Source: Helicoverpa zea
Lineage: Eukaryota; Arthropoda; Insecta; Lepidoptera; Noctuidae
Reading direction: 5' to 3'
Assembly: GCF_022581195.2 (NCBI RefSeq)
Contig: NC_061474.1
Location: 4,216,001 to 4,280,000 of the forward strand
DNA length: 64,000 bases
This document shows positions 45,329-58,125 of the stretch, in pieces. Every line of letters starts with the position of its first letter. Position 1 is the stretch's first letter. The notes under the pieces were generated by a model. The model saw nothing but the letters and a program-made list of their open reading frames with translations. It was not told the DNA's origin and did no database searches. Both the position numbers and the translations under genes were made by a program.

Positions 45329-48300
45329 AAAATTATAAATGCGAAAGTGACATTATTTTTAACGCTTTTACTATGTATGTAAGGGCTAGTATATAAAGTA
45401 CCTAAATACCCAACTCGTATTACAAAAACAGCAAAGGTGGAGATGGTCATTGGCTACTTTTAATACGGGTTGCGGGAAGTTGTCACTGGTGGTTCTTTAA
45501 TTTTTGTTGTAACATCTAGTAAACCAACATCCGTGCATGCAACAAGTTCGTCGTTGTCCAAACAAGGGGACGGTCTCGAGCGCCATCTTGCGCCCGAAAC
45601 AAATGTCGCTTCATGAGGATAAAGTCATGGCGTACCAAACGCGAGTATTCAACATTATAGTGCTATTTACTTGTAGTACGTTTCTTCTGAGCCATTTTAT
45701 GACGTAGGTAGTTATGTATTTTTTTATTTATTTACGGTCGTCTTGATCGAGTTATCATAGATTAAGAAGATAGAATTGCAGCAGCTTACGTTCTGAAAAA
45801 TAACTGCAGTGATGGATGTTCTTAAAAATAATGTTGTCTATTGGTTACTAAGAAGTAGGCACAGGGGTGACCAGGTTGCGGAGGCCGGATAGGTAGTCGC
45901 TTCATGTAAAACACTGGTAATCCTCTGCATCCGGTTACACTCCAAGCCAAATGGAAGGCGACTGTTTAGTTGGGAAAAGACTAGGCATAGATGAATGATC
46001 TACATTGCTAAAAGGCACCTTTCTTTTCATTTAGAAATATAAATAATTTATTTGCAGAAAATGTATGTTACAGATATGGTGATATGGTAATCATTAGGTT
46101 TGATTGAATTCTTTTGAGAAAATGCCTTCAAACATAGTAGGTATAATGTTCAGCAATGGTTTAATTAAATAATATATAAGTTTCAGTAACTAGCTCATTT
46201 GCGCTTGAGCATAAGCAAACTCAAACACAAATTAACACAACCCTTTCAACCATGGGAAGTAGGTACAATCAAAAACCTCCCTCTACTCGCTAAAAAACAA
46301 ACAAACACACACACACACTTATACATACATAAGCCATAAATTGGCCCAATCCATGGGTTTTATTATGAGAACAGAAAACAGCAGAACGAAGCGAAGTGGG
46401 AGGGGCAGGAAATCCATTACCAAGCGTACTACCATTCGTAGGTGTGCTAGAGATGGGATAGTAATGTCGATAATTGACGGAAATTATATTATTCTCTGGT
46501 GAGCATCGTGGGCTCCCCTGTAGCCTCTAAAGGCAATATTAGATAGATTAGGCAGGTACTTGCAATAATGTGATGGTTTAATAATCTGCTAGAACTAGGC
46601 GGTTGGCGCTTTTAGTGAATGCCAACGTTTAGCTGCATACCGCGAAAAGCTTCTATTTTTTTGTATGTTTATGTTTTATATTTTGTGTTGTGACAATTAA
46701 TGTACCGGTTCCTTATATTCTAATGTGAAAAATTACCACATCTTTTATTGCAATGTACCCATAATTCGTCAGTCGTTTAAAACCCATGTTGTATTGCTCA
46801 TAAGTTAAAGATGAATGAGTAAAACGCAAGTTTCTACAAAGTTTCATGAAATATTACTAAAGTTTCCACACGGTTTTAAATTAACTTTACAAAACTTCCA
46901 TATAATATGATGTTTTATTGGTCAGGACCAAAACCTTCACAATGTCACCGATAGATAAAATGCAAAGCATGAGTCTAGCATACAATGCTAAGACAGTAAA
47001 ATCATGTCATAAAACTATGACAAAGATCAGCCAAAAAACGTCCCCAAATTATCGATAAACTCACAAGCACATCACTAAAAAAACATATTAGAGTGCACGT
47101 AGTCACATTTTCTAATCTATATTCAAATTGGCGCACGCCGCGCCTCGACGCCATTGTGAAAATGCGAATATTTTTCCAATTTTGCCCGGAAAACTCGCGC
47201 CACTGCCATTTTTACATTTCTGCCAACTTCATACAACACCTGACCCTCAAATCTAAACCTTATTTCTGAGCAATAAGGTGCAAAATGCAAGGATAGGTGG
47301 TAAAAAGAAAATTGTCGAATATAGACGTGAAAATGTATGCGCGCAATTTTTATTGCCATCCCTGTCTAGCTTTTGTGTGACGTTTTATTTGAGTGCACAC
47401 TGGTGCTTATGTAGTTTGCATATTTAGATAGAAGCCTTTTCGCTCAATATTGGGTCAGTTTATATATAAAGAGGTTGGTTTGCAAAATCGAATAGGTTTT
47501 GAGAGTTACTTTAGGTAACAAATGCTTTGCTTTTGTAGTTACTTTATACTTCTACTTTTTTTGATAGAGTCTGTTTATTATATTTATGTACTTACAAACT
47601 AAACATTATAAAGGGTAAACCTTGTGGGCAATCTCTGTATTAACTGAATGGATTTTGAAAACTTTTCGGCCAAAGGAAAACCGCGGAAAAATATTTTTGG
47701 GTATGAACTCTCTATATCTTTCTTCTTTTACAAGTTAAAACAGTAATCGGCAAAATATTGACCCCATTAAGAAAACTTAAAAACGTGTCAACCGTGTAAT
47801 GATGAGATAAAAGCTGAAGTTTTTGTGTTCCTGTGTTAAAACACTTAGCTCCACTCACTGTATCCGGCGCGTTAAGTACGTAGATAATGTTTGGCTAATC
47901 TCTCACTAAAAAGGGATGAGGTAAGGTAATTCTGGAACAGAAGTGGCCCAAAAGTGTGTTTTAAAAAAGTGTCGCACTTTACAGTTTTCATTAATAAGGT
48001 AACGTTGCACAGTCACTGGTGATTTCATGATACTTAGTAATAATGTAGGAACAAAACACTACAGGTCTTGTAAAACACTTTGCCGCTCTGAAGATGAGTC
48101 TAGTTGATTTTTACTGTTTTGCAATCACTAGTAGCCAACGTCAAAGTTATTGAAGAGGTCTTTTTGAACTACAATCTCTCTTGATTCGACCATTTATAAG
48201 AACTGCTTACAAAATAATGTGTACTGACTGACAGTGATACCTACTGTTTCACTTTATGGTGATTTGTGTATCCAGTCTCTATTATAATATCCGTACCAAT

Positions 48301-49001
48301 AGCTGATATGCATATAGTGATAGTCCTGGACATAAAAATGCTGACCTCCAGCTATTTTAGACCCTGATTTGTAGTTTTGTTGGCAATTGAATTTGAAGTA
48401 ATTTCATATTACAGCAGACGAAAGTGAGGTGTGCTATGAAACAGTCACTGCTAAATATTTCGGGAAACAAGCTTCATGTAGTAGGTACAACCTCTTAATT
48501 GCTGAAACAATTTGTAAATAACATGTTTTTAAGAGGAAGCACAGGTATTTAAGTAAAACCCACAGTATCATCGTCGGCATTTTTCTTTACAACCACACTA
48601 GGTACCTCAATACGTGAGGATCCATACATTCTGACTAATTAACTAGGCATTACCTTTTACCAACTAATTTGCACTTTGAAAGCAACATTGTATGTATACA
48701 GCAGTTTGTTTGCAAGTTGTAATACTTAGGTCATGCAGCCGTTATCAAAATATTAAGATGTTGTTTTAACCTTAACGACTTTGTCGATCAAATTGAATTC
48801 ATTGTCGATGCGTAAGATTTTTCAAACCGCAAAGTGTGTTTCATTATGACTTCAATAAGGAAAAGAGATATCGAAAAGTCGACACTAGTCTTCACGTGAC
48901 GAAGACTTATTCTTCTGGCTTATTCTTCGGACAAAGAATTAGCATTGCCATATAAGTAACGTGGCAATGCAGCCAGTCTTATACATATGCATTTTGAATT
49001 T
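45329..49001. other. Gene-free interval
   Basis: No gene is supported. A degenerate SINE family 2 copy is at 45862-45990, GCGCCATCT at 45579-45587, and an AC microsatellite at about 46300-46320. The minus-strand frame at 47123-47359 has no motif. Confidence 0.4.
45862..45990 (+). mobile_element. SINE family 2, degenerate fragment
   Basis: GGTGACCAGGTTGCGGAGG, GATAGGTAGTCGCTTCATG, CATCCGGTTACACTCCAAGC and GTTGGGAAAAGACTAGGC match, with many changes, the 3' half of the element at 18573-18815 in the same orientation. The divergence shows an old insertion. Confidence 0.65.
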
Positions 49002-49262
49002 GACGACCTCGATGGCGCAATGGTCACCATGCCGGACTGCCGAACCTGAGGTCCCGGGTTCGATTCTCGGTTCGGTCGACATTTGTGTGATGAGCATGCT
49101 TGTTGGTCGTGGTCTGGGTGTTATAATATGTATTTATAAATATGTATGTATGTAGTTTATCAGTTGTGTTAGCACCCATAACACAAGTTAATTAATAACT
49201 TACCGTGGGGTTAACCGACCGTGTGTAAAAAATGTTCCGGCATTATTTATTTATTATTTAAT
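49002..49262 (+). mobile_element. tRNA-derived SINE, family 1, copy 2
   Basis: Starts GACGACCTCGATGG, with A box TGGCGCAATGG (49013-49023) and B box GGTTCGATTCT (49057-49067). The body closely matches the minus-strand copy at 2059-2316, ending in a TTATTTATTTATTA tail. Confidence 0.8.
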
Positions 49263-49365
49263 TACTTACTAATAGTAGGTATTTCTAGTAGTTAGTATGG
49301 TGACAAGTTCATGTTTTTATTTTTCATTTAGTATGTACTTATTGAATGAAGAAATAAATTAATAA

Positions 49366-49492
49366 AGAGCCGAATTATGACTTAGGAACATTATACGAGG
49401 ATACTACGTGTACATAATGTTCCTAACGTGTGAAAGTTATCCTCCCTATTGTTCTCATGGGATGCTGTAATCTTAGCAAACAGTTCGGCTCT
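49366..49492. mobile_element. Short MITE with TAA target duplication
   Basis: 127 bp flanked by TAA on both sides (49363-49365 and 49493-49495), with terminal repeats AGAGCCGAA...TTCGGCTCT. An internal palindrome pairs TAGGAACATTAT with ATAATGTTCCTA. TWA target duplications are typical of PIF/Harbinger elements. There is no coding capacity. Confidence 0.6.
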
Positions 49493-49495
49493 TAA

Positions 49496-51499
49496 CTTTG
49501 TAGCTTCTGTCAATAAACTATTACTTTTTATGCTGTATAAGTAACTGTTTCCTGGCACTAAACCTTAGAGAAAAGTGTGGTTAAAAAGTTATCATTCAAA
49601 TAAAGTTTTTTTATGAATCTGTCATGCTTAAAAAATAATGATAAATCTTTGGTAAGTAGTTTGTTGTACATTATATTTTTTTTTGCTTCTTTGGAGCCTA
49701 AAAAAGAAGGAGGTTCTGAATTTAGGTTGACTATTTTTACATTAATTATAGTGACAGTCAATTCATCATAATGTATAGCTATTAGTTTCTACTGCGTCAA
49801 GTGCATCAAGGACTAGACCTCTGAAAGAAAACATTGCTTAAGTAAATTCACAATTAGTGTCTTATTATTTTTATAGAACAATTCGTAGTAGGTAAGTCCC
49901 ACCTATGCTACTTAACAAGCTCAAAATTGAAAGAAGTATTGTACTAATGAGTTCTGTATTTCCCCAAACAATATACCCACATATGATGGGAAGATTTTAA
50001 TTAACTGGTAATACACAAAACCCACGCAAAACTTTCTATTTTTTTACTACCTCATTATAACACGTGATGCTCAATTAACAGCCTTCGTATTTAACACAGT
50101 TCCTTAGAAATTCCAATTTTATAGCTTATTTCAATCTGGGTACAATAATAATATTGTAGGTGTAATAATAATTACGAGCAATTATTTTAACGCATTTTTG
50201 GTTTAATTACCGAAATAAAACTGGCAAAAGTCCTCTTCAACCAGAGGTTTTATGCCGTTTTCATTTTATTGTTAACCATATAAGAATTAACGGAGTAGTT
50301 AACGCAAATGTGTCAACTGTTGTGCGCAGGAGTGGAACGTAGCGCCACTTGAGGCTTTCATCTTGCCGACGCCGACGACGCGGTACTTAGGCCGATGTGT
50401 TAATTCTGATGCTATTAAAGTAAATGCTTTTGTTGCACTGAGGTTTTAAATATTTCAGGTAAGGGGTAGAGAAGGTTCAATGTAGGTATTTTTTTGTGAT
50501 TCGAACTATATCGGATATATTTAACCATTTGTAGATGTGGAAGCTGTAAAATATGTTATTCAGAATTGAATTAATGTGTCTATAGTATTTATTTAGTGTA
50601 TACAACATCAGTAAGTAATAATTACAATACTTTATAACTTTCGGCACATACGCATGAAAGTCCCGTCGGTATCATATTCAAAACACCAAAATCGGAATAG
50701 GTTTACGATAGATGCACACATATGAGAAATTTTGTCGTTTCAGGTCTTCAAATTTTCAAACTACCTCTCTTATATTGCTCATTCAACAAACTTAACTTTA
50801 TAATATATCTTTGAGAAGAAATAACTTTCTAACCAAAATTAACTTTCAAGCACAACCATACACCAACACTTTATCTAAATCTACCTGTACAAAAAAAAAC
50901 CATATCTACGGAAAAACGCCATGTTTTTACAAAAGCGCCACTCCAGTTAAGCGCCACTTGAGGTTAGTAATTCTAAACTGTCAGTTAGGCGGCATCCCTC
51001 AATCATATCGTGTTTCATGTTGCCGAAAGATGAACTAATATTTGAACACCTTGGACCGCCTGTGGGAGACAGATTTGCAATGTTTGCTGTGTGGTATGTT
51101 GATTGTTTTTGTGCCTGTTTGTATGGTTTTGGCTAATGTTGTCTACTACTATTAGGTAGGTAATTTTACACATAGAGTGTAGGATGTTAGATGGGATGAA
51201 ATTAGATAAAAGTGCTGCTTTTGACATAGATATAAGCTACAGAACATCATCAACCATCTGCATCGTTCAAAATCGGTATTATACATTGTATTTGTAAATA
51301 GAAGAGAATATCAATCTGTTTCAATTAGAGTTATCACATTTCAGGATTTGTAGGTATAGTTGAAGATTTCAGGATTGTGGCCGAATTTTGCAAACCGCAT
51401 ACAATATCAGGATTTTAAAAGTTTTCCCCTTTTTCCGTATAAAAAAATATTTGTACAAAAGCTTAGCAAAAGACAAAGATAGAACCATCTTTTTGCCCC
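49496..51499. other. Gene-free interval
   Basis: No gene is supported. The string AGCGCCACTTGAGG occurs twice, near 50341 and near 50950; it contains CACTTGA, the reverse complement of the NK2 site. Frames at 50811-51227 show no motif. Confidence 0.4.
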
Positions 51500-51913
51500 A
51501 AGGGCAAGATCCATCATTTTCCGAGCCTTTTCCCGACTATGTTGGGGTCGGCTTCCAGTCTAACCGGATTCAGCTGAGTACCAGTGCTTTACAAGAAGCG
51601 ACTGCCTATCTGACCTCCTCAACCCAGTTACCCAGGCAACCCGATACCCCTTGATTAGACTGGTGTCAGACTTACTGGCTTCTGACTACCCGTAACGACT
51701 GCCAAGGATGTTCAATGACAGCCGGGACCTACAGTTTAACGTGCCATCCGAAACACAGTCATTTGGTGTCTAAGCTACACTTAGAAAGTACATACAAACT
51801 TAGAAAAGTTGCATTGGTACTTGCCTGACTTGGAATCGAACCCGCGCTCTCATACTCGAGAGGTTGGTTCTTTGCCCACTAGGCCACCACGACTTTTTTG
51901 AAGGGCAAGATCC
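51500..51913 (-). mobile_element. SINE family 2, full-length copy with 13-bp target duplication
   Basis: Element 51513-51900 on the minus strand. The tRNA-like head starts near 51896, with A box TGGCCTAGTGG (plus 51876-51886) and B box GGTTCGATTCC (plus 51834-51844). The body includes GCACGTTAAACTGTAGGTCC and ends near GGCTCGGAAAATGAT. AAGGGCAAGATCC at 51500-51512 and 51901-51913 are the target duplications. This copy defines the family: a 388-bp SINE with a tRNA-type promoter. Confidence 0.88.
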
Positions 51914-53000
51914 GTAAACATATATTTTTTGTACAAATGTTGTATTTCCCACACTGAGTAACCGTTATGTTTGCTATGTATTAATGTGTTTAATTGTTTT
52001 AAAACTACGACAAAGTAGGGCCGTTTATGGGCTCAGCTGCCCCTAAAATGTGGAGTAGTTTATGTTCAGAGAAATCATGGGAATATCTTTCTCTATTATG
52101 AACGGCAGATGTCAATTAAATACCTATACCTATTGGTATTTTTTGGAGTATAATTTATTTGATTAAAAAAAAGTTATGTCAATATTGAAAAGGAAAACCG
52201 CATTAAAATCGGTTCATCTGGTACATACAGGTCAAACTGAGAACCTCCTCATTTGAAGTCGGTTAAAAACACACTTGCTGAAAGTACGGTGTTGCATAAA
52301 AGTTACAAAATTAATTACCATTATTTCTAACTCCACCATTAGCAATAATCATACTCCCCTTTACCTAATTCAGAGACGGCAAACCAAACTACTCTGTGCC
52401 CCATAATATCAGATTCCCATCAATCAATGGTTCCTAGTGGCTTAATCGTCCCTCAAATATTAGCTAAGGGCTATAAACTGTTCGCTTAGCGCCTATGGGG
52501 AGCCCACGGCGTTCTCTCACACCATTGACGAGAAGCCATCTTGTTTTTATACGATGTAAAGGAACAATTGTTTGGTTTAAAGATTTGGGAGTGTTCCAAA
52601 AAGTATCAGGTTTTAAGGAAGTATTGTAGGGTGGTTTTTGTTTTAATGATTTTAATGGTACCTACAGGTGATAGTTGTCTTCTTCTATGAAGCTCTTTGC
52701 TGATTTTTTTTGTACTACCAATGTTTTTTTTCTAGTGGTGTATTATGTGTATTTGATTACTTAGGTACCTCTAAGTAGGCAATTGTCCATCAATTTTATT
52801 GTTAGGAAAATAGAAAACTACAAATTGCATATATTTTTGCAATCACGACCGCCACCAATTAATTATTACGCTACAGCATTTTCAGCGTCATTGACTGGAA
52901 AGTTACTAAGACCGTACCATTGAATAGCAATGCAATATAATAAAGAAGAATTTAGCCAAGTCTAAAAAATAAGTGGTTCTCATGTAGAAGAGCCTCCTAA
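51914..53000. other. Gene-free interval with retroelement debris
   Basis: AAAACCGCATTAAAATCGG and TTTGAAGTCGGTTAAAA near 52193-52267 resemble a common Lepidoptera repeat. Nothing else is recognised. Confidence 0.35.
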
Positions 53001-53240
53001 ATTCCTCCATTACTTGCAGTGACTTTGGCTACGGTCATTGGGGCGTAAAGATAGTTTACAGGGAGGCTGCCCTGATCGGTAGGCTTGTATTCATAGACCT
53101 CAGTGAGGGTAAGATTAACCTTTTGTTCTTGATGTAGCTTGACCATGCGTTTATAGAGCCTTCGGTGAAAATAGGGAGTAAGTAATAACATAGGAGCAAA
53201 ATCTTTGGTATAAAGTGTTCGAAAATTTTGTGGAAAGGAT
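52997..53240 (-). pseudogene. Unrecognised protein-like frame
   Basis: On the minus strand the frame is open from a TGA near 53242 to a TAG at 52997, about 80 codons, and reads ..SFPQNFRTLYTKDFAPMLLL.. and ..GSLPVNYLYAPMTVAKVTAS... Base composition is less AT-rich than its surroundings and the peptide is of mixed, protein-like composition. However, a second frame is open over the same bases (53056-53280), so chance is possible. I recognise no family. No clear splice acceptor lies at the upstream end. Confidence 0.25.
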
Positions 53241-53299
53241 GTGAGTGATAAGTGTCAGTTGGTTTGAAGGAACCCTCCAATTAAACGTAGTTTTCGAAT

Positions 53300-54573
53300 A
53301 TGAATACTTAGTTAAAATAATGCAGAGTTTGTGACGCACAGACTCATATCTGTTAAATATGGTTTTGTAGGTAGAGAATATGGTTACTATTATTCTAATT
53401 GAAGTTGGTAGGTATGTATGACAAAGATGTTTAGTGACAGTTATAGAAAACTACAGACGTATGTCTCGGAAAGTCGGGAAGCTTGTTAAGCCGTTGAAGT
53501 CTTCCACAGTAGTTACGGAAAGTCACGGTCTAAATTGTATGATAACTAATAAGTAGGTACGTGAAAAAGTATTGTTTTCTCCAGTAATTAGACCGTATAC
53601 CTAGACCATTCCATTAAACAACCCAAAAAAAAAATTCAACATACCAACATGACTTACCAACTTACAAACAAAACTATCGAGCATACGGCTTGAATATTCA
53701 CACCCAACAACACCCTCACTATTTATGTGCCAGATAATGTTGTAAACTGCATGTTTACGTTTCTCTATGTATACTTCTGTTTACAAAATTCTATAAGGGG
53801 GGTGTTTACCGGAACTGGGGCGTTGGGTTTGACAGGCCATGTGTCATAAGGGCGTAGGCAAGGTGTTACACTAGGAACTGTTCGCGCTAACTTATGAGGT
53901 TGCAGTGTCGTAATGTATTGTTTCTTCTGTTGTATGGAATTTGTAATATTTAGATAATGTGGTACCAACTAAATAGTGTACTTGTGTGTGTATGAGTTTG
54001 GACATTATGAAAAGTCATATTATTATGTTTTGAACGTTTGTCAGGCAGTCATCTGCTGATCTGTTACCGTAATCTTGATTAAAAATATTTCTACCAAATG
54101 TTTAGCCCCTAAATTATTATAAAAACTATTAATAAAACGGTATAAATGAAAGAGGTACTCGTACTTATATGTAAGTATCTCGATATTGCAATTGTAACCA
54201 AAAACATATAGAAGGAATTCTGTGCCGTCGGCAGTTTCTATTTGTTAGTTATACTTAACTCTCTACTCTTGCTTAGTTATTAGTTAAAAATTAATTTAAT
54301 CGATTGTGTGAATAATTATAGTTAAGATAGCTTCAGTAAGTACTATCTGTACCGAGGAACATATTTTCCGCATCCGGATAAATGACAACCTATGTCTTTT
54401 CTCAGGCTCTAGACTGTTTACCAAAACATTTAAATAGTTTCAATATTTTGGTTTTTGCAATTAAAAGCGGACAGATAGATAGAGTTATTTTATTTATAAT
54501 GTAAGTAAGCATGAATGGTTACTTAGATACCTTACACAAAACAATACAGCTCCAGCAAGAATCACTTAAGAAA
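53300..54573. other. Gene-free interval
   Basis: A minus-strand frame at 53765-53968 has no motif. A degenerate microsatellite-associated repeat (minus) is at about 54395-54510. Nothing else is recognised. Confidence 0.35.
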
Positions 54574-54636
54574 CTAGTAACAGAACCAAGCAAAGCCTTT
54601 GATACAGTCAACAACATACCGCTACACTACACATAA
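54574..54636 (+). mobile_element. Fragment of a LINE reverse-transcriptase domain
   Basis: The frame reads LVTEPSKAFDTVNNIPLHYT and stops at TAA. SKAFDTVN is the conserved motif in the palm domain of LINE reverse transcriptases (first catalytic Asp). Only about 20 codons remain, so this is a deeply decayed copy. Confidence 0.5.
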
Positions 54637-55165
54637 TCAAATTTTATTCACCTCATATAGACGGGTTTTATCATAAGTTCTATCACAATAAGCTATAGAT
54701 TTCTCATTTTATCCAACAAAATACTGTGTAAAGTACTGAAAATGCTCCATTGCATACATATGGGAGTATTATTCTGATCAGGGTAGATTCCAAGGAGGTT
54801 CAATGTTTTTTCACTGACTTCTAAATGGCAATTGTATTTTCTATGTGTTTGTGTGTATGGTTTGTTATGATTCTATTAGGTTACATAAACTTTACTATAT
54901 TACTGTTTATTTATTGTATGAAGGTACTGTATATAGGATATAATTAGTTGCAACATATGGGTAATATGGTCGCAATAGATAATTAAATGTTCTGGCAGAT
55001 AGTATGTTGCTCTCGTAAATGATTGTTATTTGTTCTTTTTTCATTTAGAGATATACACTCAAATGTAACCAACCGACCGAAGAGGGTATTTTATTTTATT
55101 TAAAAGGTCATAATTGAGGAATACAATTTTTCTTCATTAATTACAATCAGCAACGCTTAATTTTT

Positions 55166-55255
55166 TTGGTGATTAACGCTCAATCCTTCTCTGGGTAGAG
55201 AAGGCTGTGCTTTGGGACGATAAAAAGGCTCATGATGATGATTATTTACAATCAA
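55166..55255 (+). mobile_element. LINE 3'-end fragment with GAT tail
   Basis: GGTGATTAACGCTCAATCCT, then GGGACGATAAAAAGGCTCAT and GATGATGATT, is the same 3'-end class as 20128-20250, with the tail retained. Confidence 0.55.
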
Positions 55256-58044
55256 CTTCTCCACAAACACAGTAGGTAAAGAAGCCCTATTCAAATCTAA
55301 ACCCACGAACACACAAACAAAGTTATTAAGCACGAACATTAACATAAAGCTTGAGGGCTTCATGTAATGTGTCCCTAGCTTTATAGTGATATCACTTGAT
55401 GGCTGTTACGGCTATCACATTATGCCACGCTTTTCATCACAGTTTTTATTTGTTTGATATCTTGAAAACAACGTTTTTTTTGGGGTTTCAGTTTATGACT
55501 TTGTAAGGTAATTTTGTTCCACAAAAATCATCTATTCGGATATTTTATAAAAAAAGCATTCTTTTAGTTTCGAAGAAACCTGTAAGTGTTTCATTAATGT
55601 GCTCATAAAACAGTATGAAAGTGAATAGTACTTAGTAGGTGCGCACATTACAAAGATCTGGCATTTAGCCGGTTTCAGAACGACTGAAAAGTTTGTGTGT
55701 AATAAAGACTTCATTTTAAAAAATATGTCAACTATTGCGTCAACTGTTGGCCTATTGTTTATCAGCAGTGTGATCTTACTTACTGCGTGTTAAGTGAAAG
55801 AGCTTTCTGTAGATAATAATAGATACCTCATAAAAATAATTCAATATAATATCTGTCAAGAATCATTCATATCATACGACAGTTTATAAAACCTTTTTAA
55901 ACAAAATTGAAACCAATAAAAAACCAGCACCCCACTTCATAAATTCAACTCAACGGCCTCTATTACGTAAATAATCGAAATAAAAATATCTACAAAGAGT
56001 TCCCTCGTTCATGCAAATGTTTCTAAGTGTTTATTAGAAAAGCGTTCTTTTGTCGCCAGCGCTCAATTCAATTCTTCAGAATAGACCCCCTCGTAATAAA
56101 ATCTTATATACCGACGCCTACGGGTGATATGCTAAATTCTTTCAACGAGAGAAGTGTGTATTCTGGTTGACAACTTAATTATATTTTTGGTGATCGAATG
56201 GGTATTATTTGAAATGAATTAATGATAGGTTCTTACAAATATTTGTTGTTGTGATAAAGTAATCATTGGGAATACTAATTAATAAAGTCTTCTTAAGAAA
56301 ACGGATGTAAGTACCTAATAAAGAATCAACTATGCTCGACATAGGCTATATTTTATCCGGGCACGGGCAGTAGTTTTCACGGGACTTGGGTGAAACCGAG
56401 GAAAAGAGCTAGCGTTCAATATATGTATATACGTACCTTCTTACATAATGTTCATGCGGCATGAGACTTTCTGTTAATCCTAATATTGTTCGCCCCACTT
56501 TAACAAAGTTAAGACTTTAACTAACATTGCAAGAAAACAAAGTAAACAAAACCAAAGAAAATAAGAAAAATCTCTCAAGAATTTCCCTACACCTGCACAG
56601 AATAAGCATATCCAATCACATAGCGAATAAAACGAGTTGATTTTCAATTTGGATACAGAGCGGGCGCCGGGTGGCAATTCTAGATCCAGCGATATACACT
56701 CGCATGGGAAATCACTTGTGTCGAATGCAAATTTAACGCAACGTTTCGAACGATGTTAGAATAGGCACCCTGTGAGTACCTTCTTTGGTAGTCGGGAGAC
56801 GAAATTGATTCTTTGAAAAGTGTTTGTGATTGAAATTGATTTAATGTAGATACAACTTTTGGGAGATTGGTGTAAATTTTAATCCATTATAGAGTAAATG
56901 CATACTTAACTATAAGATTTATTAACAACTGGCTATTTTTCCGCAGTTTCACACACGTCCCGTAGGCACTACTGCCCGTACCGGGATAAAATATAGCCTA
57001 TGTTACTCGGAAAGAATGTACCTTTCCAACAGTGAAGGAACTTTCAAAATCGGTTCAGTAGTTTCGGAGCCATTACATACAAAAAACGAACGTTTTATAT
57101 TATTATATTTTGTTTATTTTATTAGTACTTATATATTTGCTAATATAACGGATTCAGAACTTGTTTTAAGGCCGTATGTGCAGGTAATAAAATGTGTATC
57201 ACGTATTTCCATAAACATTTAATTACAAAGAATTTCCCATAATTAAGCTATGGTGTGAATTAATTAATATACATTAAAGAAATATCTCCCTTCATAACTC
57301 AAACAAAAACACAAAACCTTTCGTATTAGTCACAATTATAAACAAAAATATGCAAAACGCCCAATTTCCTTTGAAACAACATTCAAAAACTTAAAAAAGA
57401 ATCCAATTTAATTACAATATAATTAAATACAATTAATTAACAGAACAATAAAAGTCGAATTTTAATGTTTAACCTGCACACAAAGTTTTAACTGAAAAGT
57501 TAAAGGCATATTTACGAAAAATGACTTAATTCACCGTGCGGCGAGCTTAATTAAGAAATTAAGATAAGCCGGGTACACAAATAAAGCATTTTGTAATCTA
57601 CTCCGGAAGTCGCTCGGAAGCTATCCGAAACGGACAGCGAGCTTAAATTTGTGTGCATAATAAAAGCCTTAAATCGAAAAGTCGGCCCCTACTTCTTGCT
57701 TCTAACGATCTCTAATCGATTGTGGCAAACAGACATCGATTCCAACATGTGTAGGTACAAACATTACGATTTAATGAACCGAGTAACATTTAGGCCTTAA
57801 ATACTGAATAGATACTTAATTAATATTTCTAGAAACCAGCCTGGCGTTTCAAAAACTATAATAATTTCGATTACAAAGTGAAAGAAAGTGATGTTAATTA
57901 TTTTTATCGAGATGCTCTTTAAATTAAGGCGAAATGCTACGACGAATTTAAACGGACTGTAAGATCCCATTCGATTATAGTCTGCCTCTTCCATTATGAT
58001 TACATTTATTAATTTAAAAAGATTCAATTAAAGAAGAAATATCT

Positions 58045-58125
58045 ATCTCGATTGTGCTATCGATCGATCTCGATTCGATAAAAAAAGGATCGAGACGGTG
58101 CGATTAGTAGGGGCTCCCGTTTCGA
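58045..58125. promoter_or_regulatory. Cluster of ATCGAT/TCGATT motifs
   Basis: Eight TCGA cores fall within about 80 bp, including CTATCGATCGATCTCGATTC. ATCGAT is bound by Cut-type and DREF/BEAF-type proteins in flies. The function here is inference. Confidence 0.25.

Noticed and set aside
49002..49075. tRNA gene
   Set aside because: Pol III boxes are present, but the head is joined to a repeated body and tail shared with 2059-2316, so it is a SINE.
51830..51896. tRNA gene on the minus strand
   Set aside because: Same reason: it is the promoter head of a SINE with target-site duplications.
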